Source: Burkholderia contaminans (GTDB lineage: Bacteria; Pseudomonadota; Gammaproteobacteria; Burkholderiales; Burkholderiaceae). From it: a stretch of DNA of 64,000 nucleotides. Both the position numbers and the translations under genes were made by a program. The stretch is taken from the NCBI RefSeq assembly GCF_029633825.1, contig NZ_CP090642.1:992001-1056000 (forward strand). The letters are read 5' to 3'. Positions 34,948 to 43,302 of the stretch are shown piece after piece. Numbering within the stretch: the stretch's first letter is position 1; each line of letters opens with the position of its first letter. Under the pieces are notes generated by a model. The model was not told where the DNA came from. It was given only the letters and a program-made list of their open reading frames with translations, and made no database searches.

Positions 34948-35415
34948 TCATGCGGGCGCGTCGAGCGGCCGCACTTCCGGAATCATCGCGGCCTGGCCGT
35001 GCACGATTCCGTCCGCGTCCATGAGCTGCCACACGGTCGCGCGTTCGATCCAGAACCGCTTGCCGGACTTCGTCACCCGCACGCCGCGGTATTCGGACAC
35101 GAAGCCATCGCGCATCACCTTGTCGAGAAACACCTGGCGCTCGTGTCGCTCCATCGGCTCCGCCGACAGACGGGACGGCAACGCCGTCAGTTCATCCCAG
35201 TCGTATTCGAAAATCGCCTGCGCGCGCCTGTTGCCGTACACGAACACCGGATCGGCCGACGTGTCGTGCGCAAGCACGCCGAACGGCGCCGCCTCGTACA
35301 GCCACGCAGCGCCGTCGGATGCGCTCATGCCGTCGGGCACGAGCGGATGGTTCACGAGCCGGCGATACGAGTCGGCAAGAAGGCGGAAGAAGTTTGCATC
35401 GGTGCGCAACGACAT
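34948..35415 (-). CDS. MEKHLA-domain protein (PAS-like)
   Basis: A 155-residue cytoplasmic protein matching the MEKHLA domain, a PAS-like module: LLADSYRRLVNHPLVPDG, LYEAAPFGVLAHDTSADPVFVYGNRRAQAIFEYDWDE, LPSRLSAEPMERHERQVFLDKVMRDG, then a GVRVTKSGKRFWIERATVWQL strand pair. CAGGAG precedes the ATG. It is divergent from the RND efflux operon, and the operator-like site at 35576 lies between the two. Function unknown; a small-molecule or redox sensor is plausible. Confidence 0.85.
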   Translation of the reverse strand: MSLRTDANFFRLLADSYRRLVNHPLVPDGMSASDGAAWLYEAAPFGVLAHDTSADPVFVYGNRRAQAIFEYDWDELTALPSRLSAEPMERHERQVFLDKVMRDGFVSEYRGVRVTKSGKRFWIERATVWQLMDADGIVHGQAAMIPEVRPLDAPA

Positions 35416-35575
35416 CGGTCTGGCTCCTGAAATCGGCGAGATACGCGAATGAGCGAAGGTTTGCCGCCGGACATTATATGGACGAAGCGGCGCGCCGCAG
35501 TCGGCGGCGAGGGTTCGGGCCGCCCGCATCGCGCTGCGCGGTCCGCCGCACGGCCGATGCCATCGCGCCGGCCCA

Positions 35576-35593
35576 GATAACGGTTTCGTAATC
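35576..35593 (+). promoter_or_regulatory. Operator-like 18-mer, RND efflux operon
   Basis: GATAACGGTTTCGTAATC, an imperfect inverted repeat of the same class as those at 29360, 34837 and 47530, 91 bp before the RND pump start codon. It may also serve the divergent MEKHLA gene. Confidence 0.65.
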
Positions 35594-35684
35594 CTCGAGT
35601 CAGGGTCGGGTCAACGCCGCGCCGGCAGACTGCGTGCTCGTCGCATCGAATGCGCGTCTATTCCCCGCTTCGAGGAGCACCATC

Positions 35685-38600
35685 ATGTGGATCGTCCGGC
35701 TGGCGTTACGCAGGCCCTACACGTTCGTCGTACTCGCGCTGCTGATCTTCATCGCGGGGCCGCTCGCGCTGCTGCGCACCCCCACCGACATTTTCCCGAA
35801 CATCGACATTCCGGTCGTCAGCATCGTCTGGTCATACAACGGCTTCTCCGCCGAAGACATGGCCAAGCGGATCACGTCGAACTACGAACGCGCGCTCACA
35901 TCGGACGTCGACGACATCGAGCATATCGAATCGCAATCGCTGAACGGCGTGTCGGTCGTGAAAATCTTCTTCCACCCGGGCGCCGACATCAATCGCGCGA
36001 TCGCGGAAGCCGCGAGCAACGCCGCGTCGATCCTGCGCATCCTGCCGCCCGGCACGCTGCCGCCGAACATCATCACGTACAACGCATCGACCGTGCCGAT
36101 CCTGCAGCTCGGGCTGTCGAGCAACACGCTCGCCGAGCAGCAGCTGTACGACCTCGGCAACAGTTTCATCCGCACGCAGCTCGCGACCGTCCAGGGCGCG
36201 GCCGTGCCGCTGCCGTTCGGCGGCAAGATCCGCCAGATCGTCGTCGATCTCGACACGCGCGCGCTGCAGGCCAAAGGACTCGCGCCGATCGACGTCGTCA
36301 ACGCGATCAACGCGCAGAACCTGATCCTGCCGGGCGGCACCGCGAAGATCGGCACGCACGAATACAACGTGCAGATGAACGGCAGCACGCAGACGGTCGC
36401 CGCGCTGAACGACCTGCCGGTGAAGACGATCGGCGGCAATGTCGTGTACGTACGCGACGTCGCGCACGTTCGTGACGGCTACGCGCCGCAGACCAACATC
36501 GTGCGGGCGGACGGCAAGCGCGCGGCGCTGCTGACGGTCGAGAAGACCGGCAGCACATCGACGCTGACGATCATCGACCAGGTGAAGGCGATGCTGCCGA
36601 AGATCGCGGCTGGGCTGCCGAAGGCGCTGCACATTGCGCCGCTCGACGATCAGTCGGTGTTCGTGAAGGCGGCCGTCCAGGGTGTCGTGCGCGAGGCGCT
36701 GATCGCCGCGTGCCTGACCGCGCTGATGATCCTGCTGTTTCTCGGCAGCTGGCGCGCGACGCTGATCATCGCGATCACGATCCCGCTCGCGGTGCTCACG
36801 TCGCTGCTCGCGCTCGCCGTGCTCGGCCAGACCATCAACATCATGACGCTCGGCGGGCTCGCGCTCGCGGTCGGGATCCTCGTCGACGACGCGACGGTCG
36901 CGATCGAGAACATCACGCATCATCTCGAGCTCGGCGCGCCGCTCGAGGAGGCCATCCTGACCGGCGCGGGCGAAATCGCGGTGCCGACCTTCGTGTCGAC
37001 GCTGTCGATCTGCATCGTGTTCGTGCCGATGTTCCTGCTGACCGGCGTCGCGCGCTATCTGTTCGTGCCGCTGGCCGAGGCGGTGATCTTCGCGATGATC
37101 GCGTCGTACTTCTTCTCGCGCACGCTGGTGCCGACGCTCGCGATGGCGCTGATGCGCGCCAAGGGCAGCGGCCGGCCGCCGCGCGGCGTATTCGCGCCCC
37201 TCGTGCATGTGGCGCGTTTCCAGGCAGCGTTCGAGCATCGCTTCGAGGCCGTGCGGCTGCGCTATCGCGCGCTGCTGTCGGCGGCGATCGCGCGGCGCCG
37301 CCGCTTCGCGGCCGCGTTCCTGCTCGCCTGCGTCGCATCGACCGGCCTCTACGCATTCGCCGGGCAGGATTTCTTCCCGTCGGTCGACACCGGCGAGATC
37401 CGCCTGCACCTGCGCGCCCCGACCGGCACGCGGATCGAGGAAACCGCGCGGCTCACCGACGAAGTCGAAGCGAAGATCCGCAACGTGATTCCGGCCAACG
37501 AACTGGCCGGCGTGCTCGACAACATCGGCGTACCGGTGAGCGGGATCAACCTCACGTACGACTCGTCGGATCCGATCGGCACCGAGGACGCCGACGTGCT
37601 CGTCACGCTGAAGCCGAATCACGCGTCGACCGCTACATACGTGGCGAAGCTGCGCAACGTGCTCGCGCAGGCGTTCCCCGGCGTGACGTTCGCGTTCCTG
37701 CCGGCCGACATCGTCAGCCAGATCCTCAACTTCGGGCTGCCCGCGCCGATCGACATCCAGATCGTCGGCAACAAGCTCGACCAGAACCGCGCGGTCGCGA
37801 ATGCGCTGCTCGCGAAGCTGCGCGGCGTGCGCGGGCTCGTCGACGCGCGCATCCAGCAGCCGGGCGACGAACCGGCGATCAACGTGAACGTCGATCGCAC
37901 GAAGGCGATCCAGGCCGGCCTCGAGCAGCGCGACGTCGCGCAGAACCTGCTGATCGCACTGTCCGGCAGCTCGCAGACGACGCCGAACTTCTGGCTCGAT
38001 CCGCGCAACGGCGTCAGTTACCCGGTGCTCGTGCAAACGCCGCAATACACGGTGAATTCGCTGCAGTCGCTCGCGAACGTGCCGCTGCCCGCCGGTACCG
38101 CGCGCTCGCCGCAGACGCCGGCCGGCGGCCCGGCCGCGGGTGCGCCCGCGCAGAACCTGCTCGGCTCGCTCGGCACGTTCTCGCGCGCGACGCAGCAGGC
38201 CGTGGTGTCGCACTACAACGTGCAGCCGGTGCTCGACATCTTCGCGTCGGTGCAGGGGCGCGACCTCGGCGGCGTCACGGCCGACGTGACGAAGCTCGTC
38301 GACGAAGCACGCGCGCAACTGCCGCCCGGCTCGTCGATCGTGCTGCGCGGCCAGGTGCAGGCGATGCATGAGTCGTTCACCGGGCTGCTCGGCGGCCTGG
38401 TGCTCGCGATCGCGCTCGTCTACCTGCTGATGGTCGTGAACTTCCAGTCGTGGCTCGATCCGCTCGTGATCGTCGGCGGGCTGCCGGCGTCGCTCGCCGG
38501 CATCGCGTGGATGCTGTTCGTCACGCGCACCACGCTGTCGGTGCCCGCGTTGACCGGCACGATCCTGTGCATCGGCATCGCAACCGCGAACAGCATCCTC

Positions 38601-38933
38601 GTCGTGAACGCGGCGCGCGAGCTGCTCGCGGCCGGCGAGTCGCCGTGGCAGGCGGCACTCGACGCCGGTTTCAGCCGCTTCCGCCCGGTGCTGATGACCG
38701 CGCTCGCGATGCTGATCGGCATGCTGCCGATGGCGCTCGGCCTCGGCGACGGCGGCGAGCAGAACGCGCCGCTCGGCCGCGCGGTGATCGGCGGGCTTGC
38801 GTTCGGCACGATATCGACGCTGCTGTTCGTGCCGGTGCTGTTCGGCTTCGTCCATGCGTGGCTCGCGCAGCGTCGCGACGCCGCGGCCGCCCGGCGCGCG
38901 CGGCCCACCTCCGATACGCCGGCGCTGGGCTGA
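35685..38933 (+). CDS. RND efflux transporter, inner-membrane pump
   Basis: A 1082-residue RND pump with twelve helices and two large periplasmic loops, of the AcrB/HAE-like size. The two proton-relay aspartates are present in helix 4 (GILVDDATVAIEN, Asp401-Asp402). The helix-10 motif reads GIATANSILVV (964-974), where AcrB has a relay lysine; here that position is Ala968. GAGGAG lies before the ATG, which is preferred to the longer open frame. It is the first gene of the operon with an adaptor and an outer-membrane factor, 48 bp and about 30 bp apart. The context of a metal-type two-component system suggests export of a toxic ion or organic compound. Confidence 0.92.
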   Translation: MWIVRLALRRPYTFVVLALLIFIAGPLALLRTPTDIFPNIDIPVVSIVWSYNGFSAEDMAKRITSNYERALTSDVDDIEHIESQSLNGVSVVKIFFHPGADINRAIAEAASNAASILRILPPGTLPPNIITYNASTVPILQLGLSSNTLAEQQLYDLGNSFIRTQLATVQGAAVPLPFGGKIRQIVVDLDTRALQAKGLAPIDVVNAINAQNLILPGGTAKIGTHEYNVQMNGSTQTVAALNDLPVKTIGGNVVYVRDVAHVRDGYAPQTNIVRADGKRAALLTVEKTGSTSTLTIIDQVKAMLPKIAAGLPKALHIAPLDDQSVFVKAAVQGVVREALIAACLTALMILLFLGSWRATLIIAITIPLAVLTSLLALAVLGQTINIMTLGGLALAVGILVDDATVAIENITHHLELGAPLEEAILTGAGEIAVPTFVSTLSICIVFVPMFLLTGVARYLFVPLAEAVIFAMIASYFFSRTLVPTLAMALMRAKGSGRPPRGVFAPLVHVARFQAAFEHRFEAVRLRYRALLSAAIARRRRFAAAFLLACVASTGLYAFAGQDFFPSVDTGEIRLHLRAPTGTRIEETARLTDEVEAKIRNVIPANELAGVLDNIGVPVSGINLTYDSSDPIGTEDADVLVTLKPNHASTATYVAKLRNVLAQAFPGVTFAFLPADIVSQILNFGLPAPIDIQIVGNKLDQNRAVANALLAKLRGVRGLVDARIQQPGDEPAINVNVDRTKAIQAGLEQRDVAQNLLIALSGSSQTTPNFWLDPRNGVSYPVLVQTPQYTVNSLQSLANVPLPAGTARSPQTPAGGPAAGAPAQNLLGSLGTFSRATQQAVVSHYNVQPVLDIFASVQGRDLGGVTADVTKLVDEARAQLPPGSSIVLRGQVQAMHESFTGLLGGLVLAIALVYLLMVVNFQSWLDPLVIVGGLPASLAGIAWMLFVTRTTLSVPALTGTILCIGIATANSILVVNAARELLAAGESPWQAALDAGFSRFRPVLMTALAMLIGMLPMALGLGDGGEQNAPLGRAVIGGLAFGTISTLLFVPVLFGFVHAWLAQRRDAAAARRARPTSDTPALG

Positions 38934-38981
38934 TCGCGCCGCCGCCCTTCCATCCGATTCGTCCAACCTCGAGCCCACATC

Positions 38982-40442
38982 ATGAACGACTCGATCGAAC
39001 CCCTCGCCCCGCCGGCCGCCGACGCGGCCCACCCTGCCGGAAGCGCGATCGAACGCGCGGCCGTACCGCCCGGCTCCCGCGGTGCGACGCCCGGCGCGCC
39101 GCAGTGCCCACGCGCCCGCCGACTGACCTTGCCGCTTGCCGCCGTCGCGCTCGCCGCTGCGCTGCTGGCGATCGGTATCGTGCCGCGCGTCGATGCGCGC
39201 GCCGCGCAGCGTGCGCAGGTGGCCGCACAACAAGCGCTGCCTGTATCGGTGATCGCGCCCGGTACGGCACCCGCCGACCAGACGCTGACGCTGCCCGGCT
39301 CGGTGATGCCGTTCGCGGACGCGTCAATCTATGCGCGCACGAGCGGCTATATCGCGCACTGGAGCGCCGATCTCGGCACGCACGTGAAGGCCGGCCAGAC
39401 ACTCGCGCAGATCACTGCGCCCGATCTCGACGCGCAGTTGCGCCAGGCGCGCGCCGACGAAGCAAGCGCGCAGGCGAACTACGACTACGCGAAATCGACC
39501 GCGCAACGCTGGCAGGACATGCTGAAAACGCAGTCGGTGTCGCAGCAGGACACCGACACGAAGGTGGCCGACATGAACGCGAAGCGTGCGATGCTCGCAT
39601 CCGCGCAGGCGAACGTCGCGCATCTTGCCGAACTCGTGTCGTACGAGTCCGTCGCCGCACCGTTCGACGGCGTGATCACCGCACGCAACGTCGACGTCGG
39701 CACGTTGGTCACCGCGGGCGGCACGCCGGGCAGCCCGGGCCTGTCCGGCGAACTGTTCCATCTCGAACAGACGGACACGCTGCGTGTGTTCGTCGACGTG
39801 CCGCAGGACAGCGCGACCGACGTGTCGGCCGGCACGTCCGTTTACCTGACGACGCCGCAGTACCCAGGGCGGCGCTTTGCCGCGCGTGTCGCGCGCAGCG
39901 CGGGCGCGATCGATCCCGTCACGCGCACGCTGCGCGTCGAGATCGACGTCGACAACCGCGACGGCGCGCTGATGCCCGGCGCGTATGCGCAGGCGCATCT
40001 CGTCGTGCCGAGCGCGGCACCGGCGCTCGACCTGCCGGTCAGCGCACTGCTGTTCCGCCCGGGCGGCGTGACGGTCGCCACCGTCGGCGCGAACGGGCGT
40101 ACGGCGCTGAAGACCGTGCAGATCGGCCGTGATTTCGGCACACGCGTCGAGATCGTCTCAGGGCTCGCGGCAGGCGATCGCGTGATCGATAACCCGGGCG
40201 ATGCGATCACGGCCGGGGAAGCGGTAAAGATCGTGTCGACCTCGCGCGATGCGGCGCCGGTGGCTGCTTCGTCTGCTTCGTCTGCTTCGTCTGCCTCGTC
40301 CACTTCGTCCGCTCAGACCGCACAGGCCACACAGGCCACGCAACCGGCGTCTGCGACCGGTGCGCGCGACGTGCCGCCGCTGCGCGCAGCCGGCGTCGCA
40401 CCCGCTGCGTCAACACCCGCTCCGGCGCCCGCCCGCGGCTGA
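38982..40442 (+). CDS. RND efflux periplasmic adaptor (membrane fusion protein)
   Basis: A 486-residue membrane fusion protein. A single N-terminal transmembrane anchor (LPLAAVALAAALLAIGIV, about 46-63) is followed by the lipoyl-type beta domain (SGYIAHWSADLGTHVKAGQTLAQI), an alpha hairpin (QARADEASAQANYDYAKSTAQRWQ) and the beta-barrel part (VSYESVAAPFDGVI, VDVPQDSATDVSAG). The last 65 residues are a low-complexity Ala/Ser/Thr-rich tail containing a run of SSA repeats, unusual for the family. It links the pump at 35685 and the outer-membrane factor at 40474. Confidence 0.92.
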   Translation: MNDSIEPLAPPAADAAHPAGSAIERAAVPPGSRGATPGAPQCPRARRLTLPLAAVALAAALLAIGIVPRVDARAAQRAQVAAQQALPVSVIAPGTAPADQTLTLPGSVMPFADASIYARTSGYIAHWSADLGTHVKAGQTLAQITAPDLDAQLRQARADEASAQANYDYAKSTAQRWQDMLKTQSVSQQDTDTKVADMNAKRAMLASAQANVAHLAELVSYESVAAPFDGVITARNVDVGTLVTAGGTPGSPGLSGELFHLEQTDTLRVFVDVPQDSATDVSAGTSVYLTTPQYPGRRFAARVARSAGAIDPVTRTLRVEIDVDNRDGALMPGAYAQAHLVVPSAAPALDLPVSALLFRPGGVTVATVGANGRTALKTVQIGRDFGTRVEIVSGLAAGDRVIDNPGDAITAGEAVKIVSTSRDAAPVAASSASSASSASSTSSAQTAQATQATQPASATGARDVPPLRAAGVAPAASTPAPAPARG

Positions 40443-40473
40443 CCCATCGACGACCACCCACGAGATGCCTGCC

Positions 40474-42003
40474 ATGCGCCTTCCTCATCCGCTCCCGTTC
40501 GCTCGCCGCGTCGTCGCGCTCGGCGCCGCCGCCGCACTGACCGCCTGCTCGACGCTGCCGCCCTATTCGCCGCCCGCCGTCGCGGTGCCCGCGCACTACG
40601 CTGGCGCGCCAGCCGCACCGGCCACGCAAGCCGGCTGGCGCGCCGCAATGCCCGCGGACGCCACCGCGCGCGGCGCGTGGTGGACCGTGTTCGGCGACGC
40701 CGATCTGAACGCGCTCGAAGCGCGCGTCGACGTGTCGAACCAGACGGTGAAGAAAGCCGTCGCCGACCTGCAGCAGGCGCGCGCGATGGTCGACTATCAG
40801 CACGCCGGGTTCCTGCCGACGATCACGGCAGGCGTCGCGCAAAGCCGCGCGCGCGTGTCGCAAAACCGGCTTGGCTCGTCGCTCGCCGGCAAGACGACGC
40901 CCGATTACCAGGCTGGTGTGGCCGCGAGCTGGGAACCCGATGTATTCGGCCGCGTGCGCGACGCGGTGACGGGCGCGCAGGCGAACGCCGCCGCGAGCGC
41001 GGCCGACCTGCAGGCCGTGAAGCTGTCGGTCACGGCCGAACTCGCGACTGACTATTTCGCGCTGCGCTCGCTCGACACGCAAAAGCAACTCCTCGACGAC
41101 ACCGTGCACGCGTACGCCGACGCGCTGACGCTGCTCAAGCAGCAACTCGCGGCCGGTGCGATCGACGCGTCGGCGGTTGCACAAGCCGAGACGCAACTCG
41201 AATCGACCCGCACGCAGGACACCGACATCGACGCGTCACGTGCGCAGTTGCAGCACGCGATCGCGACGCTCGTCGGCGAAAGCGCGTCGACGTTCGCGCT
41301 GCCGCCGCGCGTGCAGGCGTTCCATGTGCCGGCCATTCCGGCCGGCGTGCCGTCGCAACTGCTGGAGCGGCGGCCCGACATCGCGGCGGCCGAACGCCGT
41401 GTCGCGGCCGCGAACGCGCAGATCGGCGAGGCGCGTGCGGCGTTCTTTCCCGATCTGGTGCTGTCGGCGAGCGCAGGGCTCGAGAGTTCGTTCTTCGCGC
41501 CGTGGCTCGCCGCGCCGAGCCTGTTCTGGTCGCTCGGCCCGCAACTCGCCGGCACGCTGTTCGACGGCGGCCGCCGCAGCGCGTCGCTGCGCGGCGCGCA
41601 TGCGCAATACGACGGCGCGGTCGCCGATTACCGGCAAACCGTGCTGGTGGCGTTCCAGCAGGTCGAGGATCAATTGTCCGCGCTCGATGCGCTCGCGTCC
41701 GAAGCAGGCAGCCAGCAGCGCGCGACCGACGCGGCCGACCTGTCGCTGCGGCTGACGACGAACCGCTTCAACGCGGGCGCCGTCAGCTATCTGGACGTGG
41801 TGACCGCGCAGACGATCGCATTGACGAACCGGCGCACTGCCGATCAGATCGACGCGCGCCGGATCGAGGCTGAAGTCGGGTTGCTGAAGGCGATGGGCGG
41901 TGGCTGGCAGGCGGGCGCGGGCGCGGAATCGAACACGGGCAAGAAGGAACCCGTAGCGGCCGCGCGGTCCAATCCCACCGTCACGCTGCCGGCGGCCGGT
42001 TGA
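40474..42003 (+). CDS. RND efflux outer-membrane factor (NodT/OprM-type lipoprotein)
   Basis: A 509-residue TolC-like channel with a lipoprotein signal ending in LTAC (acylated Cys at about residue 22), WWTVFGD as at the start of the family domain and LLERRPDIAAAERRVAAANAQIGEARAAFFPDL in the second repeat. Two ATGs are possible, at 40465 and 40474; the second has better spacing to a GAG element. The C-terminal 40 codons, including the stop, recur in diverged form at 45201-45336. It completes the tripartite pump. Confidence 0.9.
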   Translation: MRLPHPLPFARRVVALGAAAALTACSTLPPYSPPAVAVPAHYAGAPAAPATQAGWRAAMPADATARGAWWTVFGDADLNALEARVDVSNQTVKKAVADLQQARAMVDYQHAGFLPTITAGVAQSRARVSQNRLGSSLAGKTTPDYQAGVAASWEPDVFGRVRDAVTGAQANAAASAADLQAVKLSVTAELATDYFALRSLDTQKQLLDDTVHAYADALTLLKQQLAAGAIDASAVAQAETQLESTRTQDTDIDASRAQLQHAIATLVGESASTFALPPRVQAFHVPAIPAGVPSQLLERRPDIAAAERRVAAANAQIGEARAAFFPDLVLSASAGLESSFFAPWLAAPSLFWSLGPQLAGTLFDGGRRSASLRGAHAQYDGAVADYRQTVLVAFQQVEDQLSALDALASEAGSQQRATDAADLSLRLTTNRFNAGAVSYLDVVTAQTIALTNRRTADQIDARRIEAEVGLLKAMGGGWQAGAGAESNTGKKEPVAAARSNPTVTLPAAG

Positions 42004-42010
42004 ACGTGAG
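41878..42010. repeat. Outer-membrane-factor 3' end, repeat copy A
   Basis: The last 42 codons of the outer-membrane-factor gene plus 7 bp. They align with 45201-45336; the final 30 or so bases, through the stop codon and GAACGTGAG, are identical, while the upstream part has substitutions and small indels. Confidence 0.8.
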
Positions 42011-42126
42011 AGGCGCGCAGCCGTAGCACCATTCCAACTCGTCGATCGGCGGACGAAAGGCTGCACGTCGGTAATACGGCTCGTTGACGTCACCTCACAA
42101 CGGCATACCTATGCTCCCGTTTTCCT

Positions 42127-42477
42127 TTATTCGAGAATGGTCTGAAGACGCGCGAGCGCATCTTCGATCACTTCGGACGGAGCGCGCTCGACCTTACGTG
42201 CGCCACGCGCCTGAAGATCGAGCGTGCGAACCATGTTCACAAGAGCCACGCCCTGCGTTTCAGTGCCCGAACCCGAGAGGGGCACAGCGAATCCCGCGTA
42301 TCGCGCGAATTCGCCGCCCTGCGTAATCGGCGCGACGAGCGCCACGCCAAGCGCATTGAACGCAGCAGGCGACAAAACGAGCGCGGGGCGAAAATCCCCT
42401 TGTTGCTCCTTGCCCACGGTCGGGTTCAGGCTAACGCGCACAATATCGCCCCTCTCGAACTTGACGCGCCTCACCAT
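42127..42477 (-). CDS. chpB: ChpB-type toxin endoribonuclease (MazF/PemK family)
   Basis: A 116-residue ribosome-independent mRNA interferase. FERGDIVRVSLNPTVGKEQQGDFRPALVLSPAAFN, VAPITQGGEFARYAGFAVPLSG and GVALVNMVRTLDLQARGARKVE follow E. coli ChpB across the whole length. The start overlaps the antitoxin stop by 7 bp, the usual coupled antitoxin-toxin order. It cleaves RNA in the cytoplasm and is neutralised by the product of the preceding gene. The pair lies in the insert between two copies of the outer-membrane-factor 3' end. Confidence 0.92.
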   Translation of the reverse strand: MVRRVKFERGDIVRVSLNPTVGKEQQGDFRPALVLSPAAFNALGVALVAPITQGGEFARYAGFAVPLSGSGTETQGVALVNMVRTLDLQARGARKVERAPSEVIEDALARLQTILE

Positions 42478-42722
42478 GCTTCATGCCCCACCGGCTTGGA
42501 TTCGCCCCACGCGGCAAGGTCGGCGGGTTCCGGGGCCTTCGGATCGCACTGCGCAATCAGTTCATCCAGTGAATACTTGCGCCGGGCTGGCGAAAGCAAC
42601 ACACCATCGGGGCGCACATCGGCGTTCAGCGAGCTACCTACCGACGCGTCGATTTGCTCAAGCAACACGGCCGGAAGCCGGACTGCGGCGCTGTTGCCCC
42701 ACTTCTGAATTTTGAGTTCCAT
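42471..42722 (-). CDS. chpS: ChpS-type antitoxin (MazE/AbrB family)
   Basis: An 83-residue antitoxin: the AbrB-type DNA-binding fold MELKIQKWGNSAAVRLPAVLLEQI followed by RKYSLDELIAQCDPKAPEP and a C-terminal WGESKPVGHEAW tail that binds the toxin. It matches E. coli ChpS in length and end. The start is the ATG preceded by GGAG. TGTAGATAC-type repeats upstream (42737-42790) probably form its operator for autoregulation. Confidence 0.92.
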   Translation of the reverse strand: MELKIQKWGNSAAVRLPAVLLEQIDASVGSSLNADVRPDGVLLSPARRKYSLDELIAQCDPKAPEPADLAAWGESKPVGHEAW

Positions 42723-43302
42723 ATCATCACTCCAAATGTAGATCCATTGTAGATACCCGCAGATCAAAAGGCAAGCACCCTGTATCTACATTGAAGATAC
42801 CGACAGGAGCGAAGGCACGGTGCTGCCAACCGTACAGTTATCAGCCCCGAGCACTCGTAAGTTGAGGCCCAAATCGCCAAGCGGCACCCTCACTCCCCAA
42901 GGTCGATCGCGGCAATCGCTTCGCGCATGTCTCGCTGCGAGACATCGACGTAGGGCGCAACATGATCGAGATGTGCATGCCACTCCACTGAGCACCGGCA
43001 GGCCGTTGGCGCTATGCTCTTGTGACGAGTAGCTTTCCCCATTACCTCGCGCATGAACCCAATCTGACATTGCAAGCGCTTGAACGCGCACCAGCAGAAT
43101 CTTCGCGCATACATCCTCCATTTTTTGCATGAGCGCAACGCATGCAGACACGAAAAGAACGTCTCTCCCAGCCTTTGCTGACGGCACTACCACGAGTGCT
43201 CCCATTTGCAGTATCTGTGGTGACTGTTAACAGAAACTTCGAACGACAACAGCGATGGACCACGCTGTTGCTCGCTCCCGTTCAACTTGGCGTGACCGTC
43301 TG
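42723..43302. other. Promoter side of chpSB and unassigned sequence
   Basis: A 580-bp gap with base composition more AT-rich than the neighbouring pump genes. It contains the chpSB operator repeats at its left end. Leftward frames at 42786-43205 and 42890-43138 overlap one another and show no recognisable domain; they may be chance frames or a decayed gene. Confidence 0.45.
42737..42790 (-). promoter_or_regulatory. chpSB operator repeats
   Basis: TGTAGATCC at 42737 and TGTAGATAC at 42748 are direct repeats 11 bp apart, and GTATCTACA at 42782 is the inverted copy. This pattern upstream of an AbrB-type antitoxin is what an autoregulatory site would look like. Confidence 0.6.

Noticed and set aside
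35832..39233. 1133-codon leftward open frame
   Set aside because: Antisense to the RND operon; composition (His/Arg/Asp/Glu repeats) is a typical high-GC shadow.
42786..43205. Leftward 139-codon frame between chpS and asnB
   Set aside because: No recognised domain, overlaps other frames, no clear ribosome-binding site; noted only as intergenic.
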